Part shown: in pieces, positions 18,692 to 26,902 of the stretch | Layout: every line of letters begins with the position of its first letter | Numbering within the stretch: position 1 is the first letter of the stretch | Assembly (NCBI GenBank): GCA_029252725.1 | Contig: JAQXAV010000118.1 | Coordinates: forward strand, 22,064-86,063 | From: Amylibacter sp003447515 | Lineage (GTDB): Bacteria; Pseudomonadota; Alphaproteobacteria; Rhodobacterales; Rhodobacteraceae | DNA length: 64,000 nucleotides | Direction: 5' to 3' | Made by a program: the position numbers and the translations under genes | The notes under the pieces: model-generated | What the model saw: the letters and a program-made list of their open reading frames with translations, nothing else | Databases searched by the model: none | Told to the model about the DNA's origin: nothing

Positions 18692-18751
18692 TTGTGGCCC
18701 CTTTTCAAGAATCGCCTTCCAGTTTGGCAGGGGTGGCGGGTTTATCAATGG

Positions 18752-18988
18752 CTAAGTCGTATCAGTGAACTTGTAACTACCTTCTGGCAGGTTAAGCGCG
18801 GCTCGTAAGTCGCGAAGTTGTGCCATGGATAAGCTAATCTTATTAGTTTTGCATGTTTGTGGGTCGTACTGTTCGACTGTAATCACACTGGCAAAGGCAG
18901 AAATTGAGATGTCGTCTTGCAACGGTGCACTGCCATCATCGATAAGAGTGACAACAGTGGCGTCAAATTCGTGCTCTATTGTAAACAT
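18752..18988 (-). CDS. Small conserved-looking protein of unknown function
   Basis: A 78-residue acidic protein without signal peptide or membrane segment. It ends 60 bases upstream of the deacetylase-family gene on the same strand. Features are an N-terminal strand-rich part with many Asp and Ile residues and a C-terminal SLSMAQLRDLRAALNLPEGSYKF-type helix-turn (quoted in part). Codon use resembles its neighbours, so I believe it is real. I do not recognise the family. Its position suggests cotranscription with the deacetylase. Confidence 0.6.
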   Translation of the reverse strand: MFTIEHEFDATVVTLIDDGSAPLQDDISISAFASVITVEQYDPQTCKTNKISLSMAQLRDLRAALNLPEGSYKFTDTT

Positions 18989-19607
18989 GAACGTAGGGTA
19001 GCGGGGGTTTAGGCGCGATACAAATCGAAAATATTTTGATTGATCGAGGATTAAAATATGTGGTGTCCCGTGACATTGTAACAGATCGAAAAGAGGTGGA
19101 GGCGTTTATCAAAGCGTTGAAACGGAGAAAGAAGTTTGTAATAGCTAACTAAAACACTTGTACAATAATTTTACCAAGTGGCATGGAGGTGAAGGTGGGT
19201 AACGGTGAGAGTGGTGCAGGCACGGCGATACTGCGGATTCTGGAACGTGAAAGCATTGTGGGCGAGGTTGTTGTGGCCATGCGCTAGTATGGAGGTGTAC
19301 GTCTAGGTGGTGATCAGTTCCGCCACCTACAGACCTGCGGGTGAGCCTATATAGAGGCTCGACCATAACTTATTCTATCCCAAGAGTTATCCCGAGCCTA
19401 AAAAAAGGTATAAAAATGGACATTGAAAAATAGTGGGACTGTGAGCTTGGTGTCAGCACTTTTAAGTCCAAATTGAGACACCCGATCGATTTAAAATATT
19501 ATTGAATATCGTACCTATCAAATTATGAGATGACGCACATCAGTTTTTTATTATGAAATCAATAATTTGTTGAATCGGCTGCCACAAATTACCTTTTCCG
19601 AATGCTG
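18989..19607. other. AT-rich stretch with decayed coding remnants
   Basis: No intact gene. At 18997-19152 (+) a frame of 51 codons reads like protein (ILIDRGLKYVVSRDIVTDRK, then EVEAFIKALKRRKK). It has no ATG and no ribosome site, and I do not recognise it. At 19180-19335 Gly-rich fragments such as YGGVRLGGDQF appear in more than one frame and resemble decayed RTX-type repeats. From 19440 to 19607 the sequence is very AT-rich with nothing recognisable. Together with the next gene this looks like a patch of foreign or decaying DNA. Confidence 0.4.
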
Positions 19608-20552
19608 TTAAAGATATCTTTCAAAAAAATTTAGAGTTTGATCCAAAACGGCATCCAGATATTTTCGGTTCAAACCACCACCAGCTTTCTGCGTAAAGCA
19701 TTCGGCTAAGACCTTTTCTCGATCAGTCGCCCGTCCGTCCGCATGCTTCATAGATCCGTTAGATGAAATAATAACCGGGTTTTCTGCACACCCATTGAAT
19801 GCTAGCCCATTAGTTATTTTCCCATTTGTGCTGAAGAAATGGTTTGCACCTTCAACCATCACTAATTCGACATGGTTTCCGGCTTTACGCAATTCTTGCG
19901 CGTACCAAACACAAGCGGCCGGATAGTAATGGCTTTCTGTGCCTTTGAAAATAACAGCAGGGAAATTTCGTTTTGTGGGTTCTGGTACGGCGTTACAACC
20001 AGGCTCCAATGCTGAAATTGCCCGCCATTGTGTTCCGCCAAAATCAAAATTGGAAGAATAACCTCCAAGTACTTGCCCTGCACCAAAGCTGAATCCAACA
20101 TAGAAAATTCGATTTGCGTCGATGCGCGTGTCTAGTTGAAGTATTTTCTTTAAATCGATTGCATATTCAGCAGCTTTGGGAAATTTGGTTTTGTCACCTG
20201 GCTTTATCGAAGTACCATAAAACGCATCAATTGATGCAACTGCAAATCCACGTTTTGGTGCTTGCTTCATCAACCGCATAGACATTTCATCAGTGCGGCC
20301 CCGTCCAGAATGGAAACTGCCACCATCGCGACTTGAACCATGCTGCGTAATAATTAACGGAAAGCTGTCACGATTTGTGTTTGGAAAGATAATCTCGGCG
20401 GCAACAAGCGAAGGAATGCCCCTACTACGACCTTCAAATTTTAAATATTCTGTTGCATTTTGATTTGTGTCTATTTTGACATCTTTAACATTTGATCCAA
20501 CGCAACCTAGCATTACAAAAATTAAAAAGATCAGTGATGCAACGTGTCTCAA
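19608..20552 (-). CDS. Secreted lipoprotein alpha/beta hydrolase (dienelactone-hydrolase-like)
   Basis: A 314-residue protein. The TTG start behind GAAGGAAAG leads into a lipoprotein signal ending in VMLGC, so Cys17 should be lipidated. The body has an alpha/beta-hydrolase fold. The oxyanion region is TQHGSSRDGG, the nucleophile elbow GFSFGAG carries the catalytic Ser, and a His occurs in GANHFF near the C-terminus. Substrate unknown; an ester or lactone in the periplasm is likely. Base composition is clearly more AT-rich than neighbours, and it is surrounded by decayed sequence. That suggests horizontal acquisition. Confidence 0.75.
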   Translation of the reverse strand: MRHVASLIFLIFVMLGCVGSNVKDVKIDTNQNATEYLKFEGRSRGIPSLVAAEIIFPNTNRDSFPLIITQHGSSRDGGSFHSGRGRTDEMSMRLMKQAPKRGFAVASIDAFYGTSIKPGDKTKFPKAAEYAIDLKKILQLDTRIDANRIFYVGFSFGAGQVLGGYSSNFDFGGTQWRAISALEPGCNAVPEPTKRNFPAVIFKGTESHYYPAACVWYAQELRKAGNHVELVMVEGANHFFSTNGKITNGLAFNGCAENPVIISSNGSMKHADGRATDREKVLAECFTQKAGGGLNRKYLDAVLDQTLNFFERYL

Positions 20553-20679
20553 TTTATCTTTCCTTCATTCGGGTTTTATTTTGACCTCGATATAATTCGA
20601 GTTTGCCCATCACTATTAGAGCTGGTTTTCACTCTCACTTCGATTTGGATGTAAGATTTATCAAGTGTTTCGATAGTTG

Positions 20680-22071
20680 TTACCTAAAAATTTTACCCCA
20701 TAAATCATATTCGCTTGCTTCATCGACCAAAACGTTAATCAAATCCCCAGGTTTTAAAACCTTAAAATCTTGATCAATGAACAAGTTTCCATCAATTTCT
20801 GGCGCATCACTCACAGTGCGGCAGGTGGCTCCATCATCCTCGACGCTGTCAACGATCACTTGGATGGTAGTGCCAACTTTGTCTTCCAGTTTTGCTTCAC
20901 TAATTGACTGAGATTTTTTCATAAAACGATTCCAGCGGTCTTGTTTTACCTCTGTGTCTACTTGATTGGGCAAGTCGTTGGAGCGGGCTCCATTCACGTT
21001 TTCGTATTGAAAACAGCCGACGCGGTCGAGTTGTGCTTCCTCTAACCAATCTAAGAGATGTTGAAACTCGGCTTCGGTTTCGCCAGGGTAACCAACTATA
21101 AAGGTGGAACGTAAAGTGATATTTGGGCATGTTGCACGCCAAGCTGTAATTTCATTGAGTGTTTTGGCTGATGCGGCAGGGCGAGCCATGCGTTTTAGTA
21201 CGTCGGGATGGGAGTGTTGGAACGGAATGTCGAGGTAGGGTAAAAGACCGTTTCTTGGGTCTGCCATGATTGGGATCAAGTCGCGTACAAACGGGTAGGG
21301 ATAGACGTAGTGAAGGCGGACCCATGCACCTAATGTACCAAGTTCACGAGCAAGATCGGTGATGTGCGAGCGAACTTCGCGGTTTTTCCATGTGTTGGTA
21401 TCGTGCCGACGATCGAGTCCGTAAGCGGATGTGTCTTGGGAGATCACGAGGAGTTCTTTGACGCCTGCGTTGACAAGTTTTTCCGCTTCACGCATCACGG
21501 CATGAGCGGGGCGCGATTTGAGGTGGCCGCGCATGTCAGGGATAATGCAAAACTTACATTTATGGTTACAACCCTCGGATATCTTTAGGTAGCTGTAATG
21601 GCGTGGAGTTAGTGAAACATTTTGGGCGGGAAGAAGATCTACAAACGGGTCTGGCGATGGGGGTACGGCTTTGTGTACTGCGTCCAGCACCTGTTCGTAT
21701 TGGTGCGGTCCAGTGACGGCCAGCACGCTGGGGTGCGAGCCGCGGATATAGTCTTCTTCAGCGCCAAGGCAGCCCGTTACGATTACCTTGCCATTCTCGG
21801 AAAGCGCTTCACCGATAGCGTCGAGGGACTCGGCTTTAGCGCTATCTAGAAAGCCGCAAGTGTTGACGATCACCGCCTCAGCTCCCTGGTAATCGGGAGA
21901 GATGGCATAGCCTTCGGCGCGTAGGCGGGTGAGGATACGTTCAGAGTCTACCAGCGCCTTGGGACAACCCAACGATACCATGCCAATTTTGGGTTGATTG
22001 GGATTGGCCTGTTCCTTGATCCGCACTTTTGGGGCAAGGTCTGGGCGTAGGTTAGGAGGATTTTTACTCAT
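20680..22071 (-). CDS. rimO: Ribosomal protein S12 methylthiotransferase
   Basis: Radical-SAM enzyme that adds a methylthio group to the conserved Asp of ribosomal protein S12. The 463-residue product has an N-terminal MTTase domain with Cys36, Cys72 and Cys100 for the auxiliary iron-sulfur cluster. The radical-SAM motif is C167-x3-C171-x2-C174, and a C-terminal TRAM domain starts at about 395. The RimO-type SLGCPKALVDSE block separates it from MiaB. It is divergent from the P450 gene 126 bases away and appears to be a single-gene unit. Confidence 0.95.
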   Translation of the reverse strand: MSKNPPNLRPDLAPKVRIKEQANPNQPKIGMVSLGCPKALVDSERILTRLRAEGYAISPDYQGAEAVIVNTCGFLDSAKAESLDAIGEALSENGKVIVTGCLGAEEDYIRGSHPSVLAVTGPHQYEQVLDAVHKAVPPSPDPFVDLLPAQNVSLTPRHYSYLKISEGCNHKCKFCIIPDMRGHLKSRPAHAVMREAEKLVNAGVKELLVISQDTSAYGLDRRHDTNTWKNREVRSHITDLARELGTLGAWVRLHYVYPYPFVRDLIPIMADPRNGLLPYLDIPFQHSHPDVLKRMARPAASAKTLNEITAWRATCPNITLRSTFIVGYPGETEAEFQHLLDWLEEAQLDRVGCFQYENVNGARSNDLPNQVDTEVKQDRWNRFMKKSQSISEAKLEDKVGTTIQVIVDSVEDDGATCRTVSDAPEIDGNLFIDQDFKVLKPGDLINVLVDEASEYDLWGKIFR

Positions 22072-22197
22072 AACTTTGGTCTATAATCGGTTTGGTTTGC
22101 GTTGGGAATTAGATATTTTGCATCGCAAGAAAAAGGGAAGTTGTGATTAGCCTGTGAGACTGTAAGCTTCCTAATCTGGTTGGCAGCGGAGGAAGTG

Positions 22198-23415
22198 ATG
22201 GAATTGGTGCATGGGCATTTGTCGTTTGGCGCGCCTGCGGGTGTTCGGAACTGGGATCTGGATCCTTACTCGGTAGAGGTGCAGTCTGATCCTGCGTCGT
22301 TTTATGCCACGTTGCGTGAACGAGGAGCGTTTTCTTATTTGCCACAATATTCGATGCTCGCCTGTGGGCAGTATAATGTCGTCCGTGAGGTATTTTCGGA
22401 TCATGAAAGATTTGTTTCCTCGCGGGGTGTGGGCGTGCAGGATTTTGCGCTTGAGGATCCTTGGCGACCGCCATCAATTATACTGGAGGTTGACCCACCA
22501 GATCATAACCGCACAAGGCGCGTTTTGATGCGAGCTTTATCGCCGAAAGCTGTGGCGGATTTGCGAGCGTATTTACTGATGGAGGCGCGGTCGTTAGTGG
22601 CACGTATGTTGGAGCGTGGGCGCATTGATGGAGTGGCAGATTTGGCGGAGGTCTATCCGACAACGGTGTTTCCTCGGGCGTTGGGGATGAAGCAATCTGA
22701 TGCGCGTAAATTGGTTGATTATGGGTCAATGGTGTTTAACGCTCTTGGGCCAGATAACGCGCAGCGTCGCGCAGCCATGGCAATGGGGCCAGAGGTGGTG
22801 CCTTGGATCACAATGCAGTGTGATAGGGCAAATTTGAGTTTGGATGGAATTGGAGCTGCGGTTTATGCTGGAGTAGACGATGGGCACGTGAGTGAGGCTG
22901 AGGCAGGAATGCTAGTACGATCCTTGTTGTCAGCCGGCATTGATACGACCGTGACAGGAATTGGGAATGCGCTGTGGGCGTTATCGCAGAACCCGGCTCA
23001 ATTTGAGTTGCTGAAAGATGATCCAGCATTGGCGATGGCGGCTTTTGAGGAGACATTGCGATTAACCTCACCAGTGGCGGCGTTTTGTCGGACAGCTTGT
23101 GTCGATACTGTAGTCGCAGATGTAAAGATTGCGGAGGGTAGCAAGATCCTGTGTGTTCTTGGGGCTGCAAATCTGGACCCTACGCGATGGGACGCGCCTG
23201 AGATATACGATATAAAACGCAGAACTGTGGGGCACTTGGCATTGGGCGCGGGTGTTCACATGTGCGTGGGTCAGAATATTGCCCGCGCAGAAGGACAGGC
23301 AATCCTGATGGCGATTGCAGAGATGGTGGAAAAATTAGAGCCAAATGGCGAAGCAGTTTGGAGACCCAACAATGCGATGCATGCATTGGAGCGGTTGCCG
23401 TTGCGGGTTAGATGA
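22198..23415 (+). CDS. Cytochrome P450, CYP199-like
   Basis: A 405-residue soluble bacterial P450. The I-helix is AGIDTT (246-251), ExxR is Glu285/Arg288, and the heme ligand is Cys356 in LGAGVHMCVG. The blocks FVSSRGVG, PWRPPS, ILEVDPPDH and GVHMCVGQNIARAEGQ recall CYP199A enzymes, which O-demethylate 4-methoxybenzoate and similar aromatic acids. The usual Phe of the heme-loop consensus is Leu349. The start ATG 22198 lies behind CGGAGGAAG; an upstream TTG is rejected. No ferredoxin or reductase gene is adjacent. Substrate is inferred by family likeness only. Confidence 0.85.
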   Translation: MELVHGHLSFGAPAGVRNWDLDPYSVEVQSDPASFYATLRERGAFSYLPQYSMLACGQYNVVREVFSDHERFVSSRGVGVQDFALEDPWRPPSIILEVDPPDHNRTRRVLMRALSPKAVADLRAYLLMEARSLVARMLERGRIDGVADLAEVYPTTVFPRALGMKQSDARKLVDYGSMVFNALGPDNAQRRAAMAMGPEVVPWITMQCDRANLSLDGIGAAVYAGVDDGHVSEAEAGMLVRSLLSAGIDTTVTGIGNALWALSQNPAQFELLKDDPALAMAAFEETLRLTSPVAAFCRTACVDTVVADVKIAEGSKILCVLGAANLDPTRWDAPEIYDIKRRTVGHLALGAGVHMCVGQNIARAEGQAILMAIAEMVEKLEPNGEAVWRPNNAMHALERLPLRVR

Positions 23416-23418
23416 GCG

Positions 23419-23880
23419 TTATCCGAATACGGCCATTCCTAACCAGTTACAAACCAATGCTGGTGTGTCTTTGCCCTTAATTTCGATTGTGAGTTGGTGT
23501 TCTTGAAGTAGGTTTTTAGTGGATTTTTGAGTTACCGTTTGCAGAACAAAACGGCCTCTGATCCTGTCTCCTGCGCAGACTGGTGATAGGAAGCGGACTT
23601 TGTTGAAGCCGTAGTTTATACCCATGGTTTGGCCCTCAAATTTAGTGAAAGTTTCAATTGAAAATTTGCTGGCCATTGAAAGGGTCAGAAAGCCATGTGC
23701 AATTGTTCCACCAAAAGGTGTCTCGGCAGCGGCGCGCACGGGGTCAGTGTGGATCCATTGTGGATCTTCCGTAATCTCAGCAAATACGTTGATTCGATTT
23801 TGATCGATGGTCACCCAGTCGGATAGTCCTGTCTCAGTTCCGATGCGGGCGGTTTGGCTTGCTAATGCGGTTGCGATCAT
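23419..23880 (-). CDS. MaoC-like (R)-specific enoyl-CoA hydratase
   Basis: A 153-residue single hot-dog-fold protein. The hydratase motif is visible as ITEDPQWIHTD followed by FGGTIAHGFLTLSM, giving the Asp and His pair used to hydrate 2-enoyl-CoA. Members supply (R)-3-hydroxyacyl-CoA for polyhydroxyalkanoate or act in acyl-CoA breakdown. It is convergent with the P450 gene, with three bases between the stops, and divergent from the alcohol dehydrogenase. Substrate unknown. Confidence 0.85.
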   Translation of the reverse strand: MIATALASQTARIGTETGLSDWVTIDQNRINVFAEITEDPQWIHTDPVRAAAETPFGGTIAHGFLTLSMASKFSIETFTKFEGQTMGINYGFNKVRFLSPVCAGDRIRGRFVLQTVTQKSTKNLLQEHQLTIEIKGKDTPALVCNWLGMAVFG

Positions 23881-24024
23881 TGCGACATTCCCTGGTTTGT
23901 GTTTTCAAATTAATGGCAGGTGGTGGCCTGTGTCCATTAAGACGTGGCGTATTTTTTTACTCGACAGGCTTGCACCGTGCTTATTGAGCGGCAAGGATAG
24001 GAATTGTATCTAAGGAGAAATGCT

Positions 24025-25182
24025 ATGACGCCATTTGTGTTTAACACTGCTTCGAGCCTTCATTTTGGTGCAGGTAAGATTACCGAGTTGGGCGAGATGG
24101 CGCGTACGCAGATGGGTGAACGGGTGATGTTGATCAGTGATCCTGGCCTAAGTAAACTGGGCATAGTAGGCCGTGTGACCGAAATTTTGGAAAAGGCTGG
24201 CATATCGGTTTCGGTGTTTGCGGATGTGCAAGCGGACCCGCCTGAAAGCGTGATTGAAGCGGCAGTTGCAGCAGCAAAAGAATTGGATGTGCAGGGCATT
24301 GTTGGGCTTGGCGGTGGGTCGTCCCTAGATGTGGCGAAGCTAGTCGCGGTTCTGGCGCTGGGCCAAGAGACGTTGGTTGAGATGTTTGGGGTCGGAAATA
24401 CGAAGGGACCTAGACTGCCTTTGATCCTTGTTCCCACAACATCTGGTACAGGTTCGGAGGTGACAATGGTATCGATTGTGACCACTGGTAAATCGGAAAA
24501 GATGGGTGTTGTTTCACCGGTAATCCTGCCTGATGTGGCTCTGCTCGATCCAGAGCTGACCTATGGGTTGCCGCCACATATTACGGCGGCGACGGGGATT
24601 GATGCGATGGTTCATGCGATTGAGGCCTATGCGTCTGTGTCACCAAACAACAATCCGATGTCGCGCAATCTGGCGTGTGAGGCGTTGCGCTTAATGGGCA
24701 GGGCGATTGAGCGGGCGGTGCATGACGGGTCGGACAAGGATGCGCGTGGCGATATGCTGCTCGGCTCGATGATGGCGGGGCAGGCGTTTGCGAATTCGCC
24801 CGTGGCGGCTGTTCATGCGTTAGCCTATCCGATTGGAGGGCATTTCAAGGTGCCACATGGATTGTCGAATGCGCTGGTTTTGCCGCATGTGCTGCGGTTT
24901 AATGCTGTGACGGCACCTAGGCCGTATGCCGAAATTGCGCCTTTTGTGTTCCCTGAATTGGTGGGAATGGGGGCGCAAGAGGCGGCAGCGGCCTTTGCCG
25001 AGGAGATGCAAGAATTGTCCAAACGGTGCGGGTTACAGCAAAGCTTGTTCGATGTTGGGATTGGGCGAGATGATTTGCCTATGATGGCGCGGGATGCGAT
25101 GAACCAGAAGCGGTTGTTGGTGAACAATCCACGAATGGTGGATGAGGCCGCGGCGCTTGCAATTTATGAGGCAGCGTACTGA
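24025..25182 (+). CDS. Iron-containing alcohol dehydrogenase
   Basis: A 385-residue type III alcohol dehydrogenase. The nucleotide-binding GGGSSLDVAK, the PTTSGTGSEVT block and the metal-site region DAMVHAIEAYAS, AVHALAYPIGGHF, VPHGLSNA are all present. NAD(P)-dependent oxidation of an alcohol or reduction of an aldehyde is expected; the substrate cannot be told. TAAGGAG ends seven bases before ATG 24025, which is chosen over a TTG seven codons earlier. The stop overlaps the next start (ATGA), so it is translated together with the thioesterase. Confidence 0.9.
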   Translation: MTPFVFNTASSLHFGAGKITELGEMARTQMGERVMLISDPGLSKLGIVGRVTEILEKAGISVSVFADVQADPPESVIEAAVAAAKELDVQGIVGLGGGSSLDVAKLVAVLALGQETLVEMFGVGNTKGPRLPLILVPTTSGTGSEVTMVSIVTTGKSEKMGVVSPVILPDVALLDPELTYGLPPHITAATGIDAMVHAIEAYASVSPNNNPMSRNLACEALRLMGRAIERAVHDGSDKDARGDMLLGSMMAGQAFANSPVAAVHALAYPIGGHFKVPHGLSNALVLPHVLRFNAVTAPRPYAEIAPFVFPELVGMGAQEAAAAFAEEMQELSKRCGLQQSLFDVGIGRDDLPMMARDAMNQKRLLVNNPRMVDEAAALAIYEAAY

Positions 25183-25613
25183 TGAGCAGAACACCCCCTA
25201 GTACTCGTGATCAGTTTGCATTGTTCCGGTCGGTGCCGACACGTTGGCACGACAACGATATTTATGGGCACATGAACAACGGCATTCACTATCAGCTGTT
25301 TGATACAGTGATTAACGGCTGGATGATGGAGCAAGGTGTGCTGGAATTTGGCGCAGAAAATGCGTTTATTGTGGCGGAAACGGGCTGTCGATATCACGGT
25401 GACATTATGTATCCCGATGTGGTGAATGCAGGAATGCGGGTGTCGAAGTTGGGTGGAAGCTCGATCATTTGGGAGATTGGGCTGTTCCGGGGCGATGCTG
25501 AGGTGGCGGCGGCAGATGGGCGGTTTGTGCATGTGCATGTGATCCGTGATGGGCATAAACCGACGCCGATGCTTTCAGAAGTGCGGGCGGTGTTTGAGCC
25601 GTTGCTCAGGTGA
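25182..25613 (+). CDS. Acyl-CoA thioesterase (4HBT hot-dog fold)
   Basis: A 143-residue 4-hydroxybenzoyl-CoA-thioesterase-type protein. The active-site segment RWHDNDIYGHMNNGIHY carries the catalytic Asp and the HMNN turn. It probably hydrolyses an acyl- or aroyl-CoA made by the surrounding pathway. The ATG overlaps the alcohol dehydrogenase stop. Its own TGA overlaps a GTG of the damaged acetyltransferase gene, so four genes here formed one tightly packed operon. Confidence 0.88.
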   Translation: MSRTPPSTRDQFALFRSVPTRWHDNDIYGHMNNGIHYQLFDTVINGWMMEQGVLEFGAENAFIVAETGCRYHGDIMYPDVVNAGMRVSKLGGSSIIWEIGLFRGDAEVAAADGRFVHVHVIRDGHKPTPMLSEVRAVFEPLLR

Positions 25614-26023
25614 ACGTTTCGGTCGAACTGAGCCCACCGAGTGCGCAAGTGTTTGTGGCTTTTCGAACTGTCTGTGGTTGGGGTGATATATCCGTAGGTG
25701 TGGCCAAAGCAGCGCTTCGGAGCAGTATTGTGAATGTGACCTGTCAGTCTGAAAGTGGGCTGATCGGCATGGGGCGGGTTGTTGGGGATGGCGTTCTATA
25801 TTTCTATCTGTAGGATATTATCGTGCTACCTGAATGGCGCGGCAAAGGTATTGGGCGATTGATTATAGAGGCGCTGTTGACTGAGGCGAAAAAGATTGCG
25901 CCAGAGGGGGCGACGCTTGGTTTGATGGCGGCCCACGACAAGGAGGCGTTTTATGAAAACTTTGGGTTTGAACAGCGAACAACAAATCGACTTGGTGCAG
26001 GGATGACGCAGTTCATTTTGTGA
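25610..26023 (+). pseudogene. GNAT acetyltransferase interrupted by an in-frame amber codon
   Basis: A single frame of 138 codons starts at GTG 25610 (overlapping the thioesterase stop) and ends at TGA 26021-26023. It is broken only by TAG at 25811-25813. The parts join as GDGVLYFYL-stop-DIIVLPEWRGKGIGR, where the acetyl-CoA-binding RGKGIGR motif follows the stop. Homologues as I remember them have Gln at this point (YFYLQD), so CAG to TAG explains the break. The C-terminal part LGLMAAHDKEAFYENFGF is intact, which points to a recent lesion. Acceptor substrate unknown. A sequencing error or readthrough remains possible. Confidence 0.8.
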
Positions 26024-26032
26024 GGGTTTGTT

Positions 26033-26635
26033 ATGAAAAAGATCACGTTTTGGTTTGAGTTTGCTTCGACCTATTCTTATTTGGCTGCGATGCGGATTGA
26101 GCCGCTTGCACAGGCTGCTGGAGTGGTGGTGGAGTGGAAGCCGTTTCTACTGGGGCCGATTTTTGCGGGGCAGGGACTGACGGATTCTCCGTTCAATGTG
26201 TTCCCCATCAAAGGGGCCTATACCTGGCGGGATTTGGAGCGTGAGTGCATCAAATACGGGTTTCCAGTATTGCAAAAGCCTGCAGTATTTCCTGGCAATG
26301 GATTGCTGGCCGCTCGGGTGGCGACGCTTGGAGCTGATGCAGACTGGCAGGCGGATTTTGTGCGTGGAATTTATACGGCTCAGTTTGTTGAGGGTAAGGC
26401 GCTAGCGGATACCGAGACGTCTGTTGGAGTGTTGGACGCGCTGGGTGTTGATGGGGCTGCGATTGTAGAGTGGAGCATGAGCGATCAAGGGGTTAAAGAT
26501 GCGCTAAAGGCGAACACGGCGGTGGCGCAAGAGGTAGGTGTTTTTGGGGCGCCGACGTTTACGTGTGCGGACGGTGAGTTGTTTTGGGGAAATGATCGGC
26601 TGGACGATGCAGTGGCGTGGGCGGTGCGGGGTTAA
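26033..26635 (+). CDS. 2-hydroxychromene-2-carboxylate isomerase / DsbA-family protein
   Basis: A 200-residue kappa-class-GST-like protein. The N-terminal FWFEFASTYSYLAAMRIE has a Ser where thioredoxin-fold oxidases carry the CxxC, and GVFGAPTF is the cis-Pro loop. This fits the HCCA isomerase family, used in naphthalene-type aromatic breakdown and in other glutathione-dependent isomerisations. It is the last gene of the run alcohol dehydrogenase, thioesterase, broken GNAT, isomerase. The name reflects the family; the true substrate may not be a chromene. Confidence 0.85.
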   Translation: MKKITFWFEFASTYSYLAAMRIEPLAQAAGVVVEWKPFLLGPIFAGQGLTDSPFNVFPIKGAYTWRDLERECIKYGFPVLQKPAVFPGNGLLAARVATLGADADWQADFVRGIYTAQFVEGKALADTETSVGVLDALGVDGAAIVEWSMSDQGVKDALKANTAVAQEVGVFGAPTFTCADGELFWGNDRLDDAVAWAVRG

Positions 26636-26902
26636 GGTTTGAGTGAATGTAGATTCTAAGACCAGATATCGTTAGAACGTACCTTGAACTACGGTTTAGT
26701 CGCGTGAGTTTATCCGAATAAGAGACAAATCCATTTGGTCTGGCATTTTTGATGTTGGCTTTGGGTTTTGAGCAGAGATGTTTATCAAGGTATGGTTCAG
26801 CGCTTGAAAAAGTTGAGGTTGGCAGATGACTTAACCAGAGACAAATCTGAACATGTATCTTGGTGGAAATAGATTGTTTAACAGTCGTTTCAGTATGCCT
26901 GT

